DNA of 64,000 nt from Lophius americanus (Eukaryota; Chordata; Actinopteri; Lophiiformes; Lophiidae): positions 6,738,501 to 6,802,500 of the forward strand of contig JBBDHG010000015.1 of the NCBI GenBank assembly GCA_037951165.1, written 5' to 3'. The translations under genes and the position numbers were made by a program. The notes under the pieces were generated by a model. The model had not been told where the DNA came from and ran no database searches. It worked only from the letters and a program-made list of their open reading frames with translations. Shown in pieces: positions 51,101 to 59,731 of this stretch (within the stretch, counting starts at the first letter, position 1; each line of letters begins with the position of its first letter).

Positions 51101-54100
51101 GGGATAATCCCATAGATTATCCCAGATGCACAGGGATAATCTACAAATGGAGTAAACTTGGACAAAAAGTGAATGTTCACAGACCTACCAAGATTCCTCC
51201 AAGAGCATGGAGAAGTTTATTCAAGATGTAACAAAATATCCAAAGAAAAGATCCAAGGAACTGAAAGCATCTCTCACTTCAATAATGCTTAGAGTTCCTG
51301 GTTCCTCTATTCCAAAGACACAGGGCTAAACTGCTATTGTGAACATTAAGGCTTGTTCAAACATAACAACATACCTGGAAGAATCTTCAACTAACTGAAA
51401 ATTGTAAAGTTTAACTGTTTGCAGACGGTGTCCTGTATCCAAAAACCAAACATTGCATTCCACTAGAAAAACATTCGACCTGCAGTCAACCATGGAGATG
51501 ACAGTGGAATCATTGCCGAACATATGAATTCCGCTCTTAAGCAGAAAATTCTGCAGGAGAATGTCAAGTCATGACACTCTGGGAAGAGTAAGTCCACATA
51601 AATTAAATTAGCAGTTAAAACAATTTAATTTGTCTTCGCTCAGTTTTTAATGCTAAATCTAGTTTACTGAGTGGGGGTCCAATACTTTTTCACAGCACTG
51701 GCTATGAATAATAAACCCGGCAACAGTTTATTGTGGTTTATTCATTTGGTGTAGTGCGGAACGTGAGTTGTAAATAGACCATACTTCCTTAGATCCAGGT
51801 TTTTTTTCATGTTATGTGCTGTGAGCGGACTCGACTGGCCTGAGAGAAAGCCACACTCCTGTTTATTTTAAACTCCTCTTCTGTTCACTTCAGTCCTGGT
51901 GAAGATGTAATATGATGGTGGGAGGCTTATAGACAAAGTTTCCTGCTCTAAACCATTTTCCCCAGTGGAAAGAAGTTGTTGGACGTGTAGTTCTTGGAAT
52001 GTGTGCCTCGGTTTCCATGGCAGCATCAGATTCTATATATAATACATTCAGTTGGGAATCAACCACCTTCCATCCAAACACACACCTTTACTTTAGAGAG
52101 TTTGGCGGCAGCTTTGTAATTATATTTACTTTGTTTAGATTTAGCCTCAAATCGCCAGTCGTTTTGGAAAGGACTCCCTCTCCCCGACGGAACAATAGCT
52201 GCTCTGTTTCTCCCTCTGGATGTTCAGAGCCTTTCAGAAAACAATTGTGATGGAAAACGCAAGGAGGTTTTTGCTCTTAATACCTTGTAGGTCATAACGA
52301 TTTAGAGAGTGCACGTTTTTGGCCTCGCCCACAAAATGTGATCACATTCCTGAAACACATACTGGCATCAGAAATGGAAATTTAAGTATTAATAATTGTT
52401 TACACATCCGATGTTGGTCATGACTCAAACGCTAGATTTATTTCAGTCTCAAAAATCAGTAAAAGAAGCTTATTGTTGAATTAATGTGTAAAATGCATTT
52501 TCCTTACTGCTGTCAGACTCTCTATGATGGAAAGTGGCATCAGCTGAAATTGCTAGTGAGGTCACGACAGGTCACCGGTTTCCTTGATGATGAGCTGATC
52601 CACCAAGTGGCGCTTGAGCCAGTGGATTCCATTTACATCAATGGGGAGACGCAGCTGGCGAAGAAGCGAGGATCGGACATCACTGTGCCTGTGAGTAATA
52701 AAATTGGTCCAGAAACCTGTTTCTGTCCCCTGAAGCATCCTTCCATCTGTTTTCTGTAACTGCTCATCATGTTCAGAGTCACTGGGGGCTGGAGCCTATC
52801 CCAGCTGACTTTGAAGAGAGAGGCAGTGTACGCCGTAGACAGCTCATCAGTTCATCACACATAGAAACAAACAAACAAACCATTCAGGTTGTCATTCACA
52901 CCTACAGACAAGTAAGTCACTTATTCACCAATACTGCATGTTTTTGGGCTGTCGGAGGAAACAGTTGTATCCGGAGGAAATCGCAAGAAAAAATAAAAGC
53001 TGGATTAGAACACAACTGGAAACGGTAGACAGAGAGACAGAGAATAATGAGACGCAGGTGTCAACACAGGTGCAACCAAAACACAATAACACAAGAGGGA
53101 AACTGAAGATGACTCCTTAAAGGGAAATGCAGGAAATACACAGGCATATATATATATATATATATACATGTAGGACAAACAGTGTGTCGTTTCTGAACTA
53201 TTATTTAGGTCAGTTTTACTTTAATTTTCTTTATTCTCCAAGAGTACACACAATATAGCCAAACTTGCTGCAAAACTGACAACATGTACTAAGAGTCCAT
53301 CCAATACATCAAAAATAAAACATGATGCTGTATATCATGCTCTTGGTATTACTTTTTTCCTCTTACCTGATATCAATCGCCATTTACAAAGGTCAACTTT
53401 TGTTGCTCGCTGAAGCATCTCTCAATTAATTAATTAATATATACGTTTTCATGCAGCTTTTTATCCTTTATTTTCTGATCATTGTGTAAATATTGTATGT
53501 ATTACCTTTAATCCCAAAACCACATTGCCTCTTTTTTCTCATCACGTTTTAAATTTTCATTCTCTTTGGGTGTAGTTGGAGATTCAGAAGCTGCGTCTAT
53601 ACTGTGATCCCCATCAGAGTGAGAGGGAAACCGCCTGTGAGATCTTCTCTGTGGTAAGACCTCTGCCTCTAACGTAGTCTCTTGCACATTTATTCCCTCT
53701 GTTTACAGCTACAAATGATCATAACCAATTTTTTTTTCTTTTCTCTCTTATGTCAAACAGGATGATGAGAGGGTAGGTGCTGGTACTGCTTCTTAATGAC
53801 ATCACAAATCATTAAATATTCCACAGAGGAAATCACTGGCTACCATAAAACAGAGGTGGAAAAAGTACAGAAGTTATTTACTCGAGTAGAAATACAGTAA
53901 CTCATTATAATAATTACTCTCATTGAAGTAGAAGTTTCGATTCAAATTCTTTAATCAGCTACAAGAGAAAATATACGGACTTTGAAAAGTATCACAAGTA
54001 AAAAGCATGACAGTGAAATGTAGTAATATGGAAGTTAAAAAGTATAAAAATAAAATATAGTTGTTTAAAAGTAAAATATATAAAAGTAGAATATAGTATT

Positions 54101-57100
54101 ATGGAAGCAAAAAAGCAAAAACGTAAAATGTAGTAGTTTAAAAGTAATAAAAAAATAAAGGTAGGATGGATGTAAAAAAAACTTTAAAAGTGTAAAAGTG
54201 AAAAGTACAAACATGGAATGCAGAAGGATGGAAGTATAAAGGTAAAAAATAGAAAAATAAAAAGTTGTCTAAAGGTAAAATAACTAGAGTAAAAATATTC
54301 AAAGCATAGAAGTGGAGGGCAGTTGTATAAAACAGTATGAGCAAAAATATATATAAAGGTTAAATTTAATAAAGTAAATGGAAGTAAAAAGTAGTAGAAT
54401 AGGAGTAAAAACTCATTTAACTAGTAATAATATAAAAGTAAAAAGTACAAAAGTACTAAAGTTGAAGGTAGCAGAATAGATGTAAAAAAAAAATGTATAA
54501 CTTAAAATAGAATATTGTAAAAGTACAAAGGTAGTAGTATTAATGTACTAATGTAAATAAGTAAAGTATGAACTGAATGGTAAACTGTAAATATGTTTGA
54601 CATATTTTGTTGAGATGTTAGAAAAAAATCACAATGATTATAAAAAAATCACCTAAGTAACAATTTTCCTTTCAAATCTAGAGTGTAGAAACTGAACAAA
54701 ATTGTCTGATAAAATAATAATAATAATAATACATTGAATTTTATAACGCATTTTACATTTGGATCAAATCTCAAAGTGCGTAAAATTTAGGGAGTACAAG
54801 AAAAAAAATGATCAGAAAAACAAATACTAAAATGGATTACAGATATCTGAAAAGTACTGTAGTTTTTAAGTATCTTTATTTATTTACTTTCCACCTCTTA
54901 TTAAAAATCATCCATCAGGAATTTTAACTTAATTTATTCGCTGGCCAAATAAAGTTTTTGAATATCTGGGCGTTTGTATGGTTTCCTCAGTGCCCTCTGG
55001 ATCGCATGATCTCAAAGGAAGAAGAAGGAGAAGAGGAAGAAGATTGCAACTGTGCCGTTGGACCCCCAGGGCAGAGTGGCCTGCCGGGACGCATGGTAAC
55101 ACACACTTGCACACGCACGCACACACACACCCACACATACACACATAGACACATAAGGACAAACAAGATGGTACACTCACATGGATGGTTAAATTCTGCC
55201 CTTATCAGAACAGGCTTTAATGTAATTGATGCCAAAAGGGACTCTGATGTTATGGTTCACTTGTGAAATCTGGAGATCTTTGGGCAAAGGGTTCTTATTC
55301 TATGTTCACACCGAATTTGAAGCAATTGTTTTCGCAGCACATTTACATTCCATTGCAACACCGCGAGTAAACGCAAACGAAGGGAAGGAGAGATGACTTA
55401 CCATGTCTACCACTTTCTTTTACCATTAAATGATGTTCTGCTTTTTATAGTTCAGTTCCAAGTCTCTTTAAGTGCTGCGTTCAATTCTAGAATTAGATTG
55501 CATTGCAGTTCACAGAATGTTCCATTTTCTTTCACTTGTTCGGGGTGGGGTCACCGTGGCAGCAGGCCAAGCAGTATCATTAAAATTTCCCTCTCCCCAG
55601 CATCCCTCTTCAGCTCATCTCGGGGGATTTTGATGAATTCTGCAAAAGGGAGATGCTCTGAAGGCATAAATCAGATGCCCCAACCGCCACTACCAACTTT
55701 CAAAGGAGCAGCGGTTCCACTCTGAGCTCTTTCCAGATGTTCAAGCTCCTGGCCTTATCTCTTATGGGAACCTACGGGACACTCTTTACAGCTAAAGGGC
55801 GATACAACACCCGCATTTCTGCATGAAACCATTTCCCAAAGTCATGGCCCATTTTCCCATAACTCAACAAGAAGACACCAAGATACTTAAACCCCGTGTT
55901 AGATGCAGCAACTCATCTCCAACCCAGGGGCAGTGATGCCAGTATTTTATAGTAGGGTATTAATGCAGCAGGGCGATAAATAGTAACGTTTTATAAGGCC
56001 TGTATATGAAATAATGTCAGAATATTGTGTCATGTTTTAATACTGCAGGGTTTCCGTGGGGAGAAAGGGAGGGAAGGACCCCCAGGGCCTGACGGTAAGC
56101 CTGTAAGTGTTAATCAGTTAGTTCATACTGTTTTACTCCAAGCTTTAGGATGCGAACACAAAGTCACTCAGCATGTGTTGCTTCTGTTCTCAGGGTATAA
56201 ATGGGAAGCCTGGGGAATCCGGTCTTCTGGGTTTACCTGGAATGAAGGTTAGAAACAATTTTCACTGTAATATGTTTTAACAGAATTATACAAATTACAA
56301 AAGACACTGAATTTAATGATCTTACAGTCCAAGTTTTTGTTATTGTGCATCTGCAAACTAATAATTTGCAGAACAATTAAAAACTGGCCTAATGTTTCTC
56401 CTAAGGGTAGATAAAATATTTCATCTGGTTTTATTTCGCTTCAAGCTGCTCTTCTTTCAGTCGATTCATCTGACTCAGATTTTAACGGTTTTCCAAAGTT
56501 CACTGTTCTTAAATGTTGACCATTGTCCGTCTGTCCATCTTCATTGATTTCTCTACTTCCTTCCTTTTATAAATTCTTTCCTTTCTCTCATTCATTCTTT
56601 ATTTCCTTCTTTCTCTCTTTCTTTACCTCTTTATTTCTTATTGTATTCTAAATGAGGACTCTATAGCCATGTTTTTACAGTTAAAAATAATTGTTGAATT
56701 AATGAAATCCAGTTAATGTCAGCTGGATGTGAGCCGCTGTGTTTTTCATGGACTGAGCTGTCCATTGACTTGGAGTCCTTGTCACCTTTCTTCTTTTTTC
56801 ATGTGTTGGAACCCAAAACCATTTACGTAATACTGGGTTCATTTACTGTTGACTGGGTCCTATTATTCCCTGCCAAAGTAGATGTATGAGGAATAGTCTG
56901 TCCACATCTCCCTAAAAACTAAAAACTGAATGATTTAAAGTTCACACATGCTTTGTGTTACATTTTTAGCTATTTTTAGTCGGTTTACACACATTCATCT
57001 ATGATCATAGTTATGGTCTATCCATTTAAATGCAAACTGAGTTTTTTACTAGCAGGGGGTTCTGTGTCTCATACGACAAATCACATTTTCTGAAGGCTGC

Positions 57101-59731
57101 ATCTGGGTGAATTACTTTGAAGAATCTTGCATTTTACATTATGTGAATGAAGCATCCAGATAAATAAACTTTCTTAAAATACTGGATGTAAATTTCCTTT
57201 ATTTGAACCAGTTTATGCGCTTTAAGACACATTATCAATAATTTTATCTCCTGCTATGTAGCAGGAGATATTCCTGTAAAGTTCCTGTAAAGTGCAGTAT
57301 TCCTGTAAAGTTTGCAGTGGAAATTCAAGTCTCTCTAATTACTTTTAAACTGTTACACAATGTAGTCCCCTTGCATATAAGCTGGTACTTAATGCCTTAT
57401 GTCCAATGGATGTCCCAGGTCATTAGAACAAAACTTCTTCAAATACCTCTATATCTGTTAATATAATATCTGTTATCGTCGAAATAATGGAAATGGCTCC
57501 TTCTTGGTGTTTTATCAGGGATAAAAAATATTCAAAGTTATATATATAATCTGCAGATTCCCAAAATTAAAATTTGCATGGCCATCCATTCTAATGGACT
57601 TAATTTTTAAATTTTTTGACTTACCTGCTGTTTTCTCGTGACTGCCCAGGGTGACGGGGGCCAAATGGGACAAACAGGGGAGCCTGGTCTGAAGGGAGAT
57701 ATGGTAAGTCTGACAAGAAAGAGTCCTACCTGTGTTCAGTAGCTTTTATAATCTGCTGCCAATGCTGATTCCTCTGTTACTGCTCAGGGAAACGGAGGGG
57801 AACAAGGAATAGCAGGAGCACTAGGAGCACCAGGACCAGAGGTATACCAACAGACTTTCAGACATTCCTTTTTATTGTGATGGCCTTTGAAAAAATACTT
57901 TGTTGTTTTCTTATTGGAGTTCTAGCTCTCTTAATAAATCCATCATTCAAGGGGAAAATGATCTTATATTGAGAAATTAATTTTTCCTTAAAGAGCAGCA
58001 ATGCTTATAGACATATCATTAAAAACCACTTGAACTAATTCTTACTACAACTAGTACGAGAAAAACATCACTTTTTAAAAACCTTGACTGCATGGTGTGG
58101 AAGGATCCCCATTTTGTGCCCCTCTCCCAAGCGCTGCTATTCTGGGTGACGTTCAACATTGAGTTCTGTAATACTTAGAACTTTTGCACAGCATTTTTCT
58201 GAATAAGGACGTCATGAATATTAATGTATATTTTCAATCATATTCTCATAAATGTCCATGTCCATTGTGTGAAGTGGAAATGAACTAGAATACATCACAG
58301 CCTGACGTCAGCAGCACTCCTCACATGTGGCTCTGAACTTTTTATAGACATTTTTGAGTTCTTGGCCTAACTTTTGGACTTTCTTCACCACCAACATACA
58401 GAGCAGTCACTGTGACCATCTCTTCCAGCCTTGTTTTCTCATTGGCAAGTATTATTATTGAATAATGAGGATTTTCTTAGTATCACATCATCTTTCTGAA
58501 GTTAACTGGACATTGGTGGCTGCAGAGGTCCCTCGAGGTTTTTTATGCATAACTTTAACTACAAGCGATGCACCAGTATATGGGACCAGATCTACAAATT
58601 AATCTTCCATCCGATCTCGTTTGATTTGATATTTAAGTAAAGTGAAAACGACTGAGATGAACATTAGGCCTGAAATGCAAGGATAAATAATATCAGCGAT
58701 TATCTAAGGCTATAATGACTTTTTGTGCAGGGTCTGCCCGGTGCACGAGGTGAACCAGGACCACAAGGAGAAACTGGACCAATGGTAAGATCCAGTATTT
58801 CTACACAAATATCAGCAGGTTAACTGGCTGTGAAAAGGGTGAGCAAGCCTGAGGTGTCATGCTGAGTTCACGTAAATCATTAAGCAGCTCTTCTTGCTCT
58901 CCTGACGGGAATGTCATCTGGGCTTATAGGCATTCCATGCGCGTGTCACAAGTAATTCACAGTAATATCGTTTGGGAATCTTACATACGTTTTTTCCCCG
59001 CTATTTCATGTCTGAAAACCAAGCGCATCCATCAACGTCTTACTGATGTCTGGACGTGTGATGTTTGGCGAATCTCAAATCCGATAGTCTTTCGTGTCAT
59101 TTCATGTCTCTTGTGTTACCTGGCCTCTGCTTGCTTGTTTACTCTGCCTGTGTTCCAATTCTGCACAGTGAAAAGTTGGCACTATGTTTGATGTGAAAGC
59201 AGCATAAGTTTATGAAAATATAAAAACGTATTTAAATTAGTCTTATTGTCAATCATGACATACCCCAGATTTTATTAATAACCAAATAAAAAATAATCAA
59301 CTTAGCAATTATTGTATGCTGTAACAATTAACATTAACATTTATTCTAAATTTGAATCATTTTAAAATAACAGGGTCATTTAAAGTGTTAAAAATGGTGT
59401 TTAAAGGGAATACAAACTTGAAATCAAAAAAACATTTGATAGTTTTGATCAGCACTGATGATGATTGAAATACTTAAATCAATGAAAGTGGAAAATAATT
59501 TTATTGCATAACATTTTATGGCAGTTTAAAGAATTCAACATTTACGTCCTCAAAGAGGGTGTGAATAACGCTTGATAAAGTGAAACAGGAGGGGGAACAA
59601 TGATTATTGTAATAGTAGTGACTTTGCCTGTTTGCTGAACTGCCTCTGAGAGTTTCTGTCTCTGATTGTTCAACCAGGGGGAGAAAGGAGTTCCAGGCAC
59701 CGGTGGACTGGTTGGGCCACTGGGAACTAAG
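45063..59731 (+). CDS. col21a1: col21a1, collagen alpha-1(XXI) chain, N-terminal part (17 exons, 3' end outside window)
   Basis: Secreted FACIT-type collagen of the extracellular matrix. Seventeen exons join in one frame: 45063-45141, 45521-45657, 45814-45933, 47793-47909, 47994-48180, 50166-50331, 50408-50627, 52517-52690, 53576-53653, 53761-53772, 54991-55095, 56049-56102, 56194-56247, 57650-57703, 57788-57841, 58731-58784, 59678-59731, giving 573 residues. Order: signal peptide (about 1-20), VWA domain (about 31-205, MIDAS DGSWS at 40-44), TSPN/laminin-G-like region (about 214-400), linker, then Gly-X-Y repeats from about residue 450. Human COL21A1 shares SVCPTRIPVA, VGVVQYSD, LGGNT, DGKSQDDV, IANKPSSTYV, VFPEGLPP and RETACEI. 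The VWA-TSPN-collagen order without fibronectin III repeats supports XXI over XII/XIV/XX; XXII has a similar order but these motifs fit XXI. No further exon seen in 59732-64000, so the gene continues past the window. Confidence 0.93.
45521..45657 (+). CDS. col21a1: col21a1 exon 2 (VWA start, MIDAS)
   Basis: Acceptor gtatttgcag, donor gtaatt. Encodes GCSTAVNDLVYVVDGSWSVG, then FETAKQWLINITSQFDI. DGSWS fits the DxSxS metal-binding motif of VWA domains. Confidence 0.95.
45814..45933 (+). CDS. col21a1: col21a1 exon 3 (VWA)
   Basis: Acceptor caactgtag, donor gttgga. 40 codons in phase 0: VGVVQYSDTPRLEIPLDKHQ then GGTELIQAIQSISYLGGNTQ, very close to human. Confidence 0.96.
46087..46572. repeat. 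long inverted repeat, 137-bp arms, in col21a1 intron 3
   Basis: Arms 46087-46223 and 46436-46572 are reverse complements with only about five mismatches by eye; the spacer is 212 bp. Shared stretches include gtgttcctttctccctctgt and tcatcatgctcacctgtgtt. The spacer has wording of a common fish repeat (ccttttt-ggttta.., ctgctttgggtcc). Two overlapping open frames here encode the same peptide pieces because of the inversion and are not genes. Confidence 0.92.
47793..47909 (+). CDS. col21a1: col21a1 exon 4 (VWA)
   Basis: Acceptor tgtttccag, donor gtgaat at 47910. Encodes TGRAIKFAVDHVFSTSQRGN to IAVVVTDGKSQDDV. Extending past this donor meets an in-frame TGA at 47919, and the chosen junction gives exact length agreement with human. 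Confidence 0.93.
47994..48180 (+). CDS. col21a1: col21a1 exon 5 (VWA end)
   Basis: Acceptor gtttgtgtag, donor gtcagc. Encodes VDASMEARAQGITVFAVGVG, then ISIANKPSSTYVLYAEDY and SMEQKLCE. Completes the VWA domain. Confidence 0.96.
48181..50165. other. col21a1 intron 5, no further feature recognised
   Basis: About 2 kb. It contains a C-rich stretch at 48626-48662 (ggaccccccccccatattgg and a partly inverted ccccccaatattggggga). An open frame at 49452-49856 has no domain signature. The intron between exons 3 and 4 (45934-47792) holds the long inverted repeat and nothing else recognised. Confidence 0.55.
50166..50331 (+). CDS. col21a1: col21a1 exon 6 (TSPN region start)
   Basis: Acceptor cctttctag, donor gtagaa. 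Encodes SVCPTRIPVASRDEKGFELM, then LGMNVQRKAKKI and ASTDITENT. Human has SVCPTRIPVAARDERGFDIL. Confidence 0.95.
50408..50627 (+). CDS. col21a1: col21a1 exon 7 (TSPN region)
   Basis: Acceptor ccacaccag, donor gttggt. Encodes EVFPEGLPPAYVFVATLRLK, then FDLWRVLSKE and FTTTSVPERQQ, matching the human VFPEGLPPSYVFVSTQR and DLWRIL blocks. Confidence 0.95.
50805..51702 (+). mobile_element. internally deleted Tc1-like transposon remnant
   Basis: Starts near ggtgtgaaaaagg (50808) and ends at the matching inverted terminus aatactttttcacagcactg (51681-51700). Inside, atgccaaaatcaaaagaaat (50993 on) and later blocks such as aagattcctccaagagcatg follow the order of a Tc1-like transposase gene, but the frame is broken and much of the catalytic part is missing. 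About 0.9 kb against about 1.6 kb for intact elements. Lies in col21a1 intron 7. Confidence 0.75.
51097..51127. repeat. 13-bp palindrome inside the Tc1 remnant
   Basis: Perfect arms atctgggataatc (51097-51109) and gattatcccagat (51115-51127), flanked on both sides by cagatgcacaggga copies. A local duplication and inversion. Confidence 0.85.
52517..52690 (+). CDS. col21a1: col21a1 exon 8 (TSPN region)
   Basis: Acceptor tgctgtcag, donor gtgagt. 58 codons: TLYDGKWHQLKLLVRSRQVT, then DDELI and YINGETQLAKK. Human reads TLFDEGWHQIRLLV. Confidence 0.95.
52765..52990 (+). repeat. abundant dispersed fish repeat
   Basis: Contains gggggctggagcctatccca, gctgactttgaagagagagg, gtcattcacacctacagaca and tgtttttgggctgtcggagg, in the order of a very common euteleost repeat. 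In col21a1 intron 8. Confidence 0.75.
53145..53168. repeat. (AT)n microsatellite
   Basis: Alternating TA run in col21a1 intron 8. Confidence 0.85.
53576..53653 (+). CDS. col21a1: col21a1 exon 9
   Basis: Acceptor ttgggtgtag, donor gtaaga. 26 codons: LEIQKLRLYCDPHQSERETA then CEIFSV. Human reads VQKLRIYCDPEQNNRETACEI. Confidence 0.95.
53761..53772 (+). CDS. col21a1: col21a1 exon 10, 12-nt microexon (DDER)
   Basis: gatgatgagagg between acceptor tgtcaaacag (with a pyrimidine tract) and donor gtaggt. Phase 0 on both sides, so inclusion or skipping keeps the frame. It falls where human has a short segment between CEI and the next cysteine. Confidence 0.72.
53852..54898. repeat. A-rich low-complexity element bounded by inverted agaggtggaaa
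   Basis: Begins agaggtggaaaaagtacaga and ends with the inverted copy tttccacctct. The interior is about 1 kb of degenerate aaaagta/aaaatgtag-type units on the plus strand, purine-rich with almost no C. The ends match a widespread fish repeat; the interior looks like a secondary expansion. Also includes an inverted repeat tail at 54715-54790. Confidence 0.75.
54991..55095 (+). CDS. col21a1: col21a1 exon 11 (acidic linker, first Gly-X-Y)
   Basis: Acceptor gtttcctcag, donor gtaaca. 35 codons: CPLDRMISKEEEGEEEEDCN then CAVGPPGQSGLPGRM. The run of glutamates is absent from human, where this linker is Pro/Ser-rich; cysteines flank both. Confidence 0.9.
55097..55160. repeat. (CA)n-rich simple repeat
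   Basis: Interrupted ca/cacaca run directly after the donor of exon 11, in the intron. Confidence 0.8.
56049..56102 (+). CDS. col21a1: col21a1 exon 12 (collagen, 54 nt)
   Basis: Acceptor atactgcag, donor gtaagt. Encodes GFRGEKGREGPPGPDGKP, six Gly-X-Y triplets. Confidence 0.94.
56194..56247 (+). CDS. col21a1: col21a1 exon 13 (collagen, 54 nt)
   Basis: Acceptor tgttctcag, donor gttaga. Encodes GINGKPGESGLLGLPGMK. Confidence 0.94.
57245..57270. repeat. short perfect hairpin
   Basis: 11-bp arms tatctcctgct and agcaggagata around atgt; followed by three spaced copies of ttcctgtaaagt. Confidence 0.8.
57650..57703 (+). CDS. col21a1: col21a1 exon 14 (collagen, 54 nt)
   Basis: Acceptor actgcccag, donor gtaagt. 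Encodes GDGGQMGQTGEPGLKGDM. The 1.4-kb intron before it holds only a pyrimidine-rich tract (about 56560-56640) and a small hairpin at 57245-57270. Confidence 0.94.
57788..57841 (+). CDS. col21a1: col21a1 exon 15 (collagen, 54 nt)
   Basis: Acceptor tactgctcag, donor gtatac. Encodes GNGGEQGIAGALGAPGPE. Confidence 0.94.
58731..58784 (+). CDS. col21a1: col21a1 exon 16 (collagen, 54 nt)
   Basis: Acceptor tttgtgcag, donor gtaaga. Encodes GLPGARGEPGPQGETGPM. Confidence 0.95.
59678..59731 (+). CDS. col21a1: col21a1 exon 17 (collagen, 54 nt), last seen
   Basis: Acceptor ttcaaccag, donor gtcaga. Encodes GEKGVPGTGGLVGPLGTK. Confidence 0.94.

Noticed and set aside
50993..51540. Functional transposase gene
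   Set aside because: The frame is interrupted and the catalytic part is largely missing; only a remnant remains.
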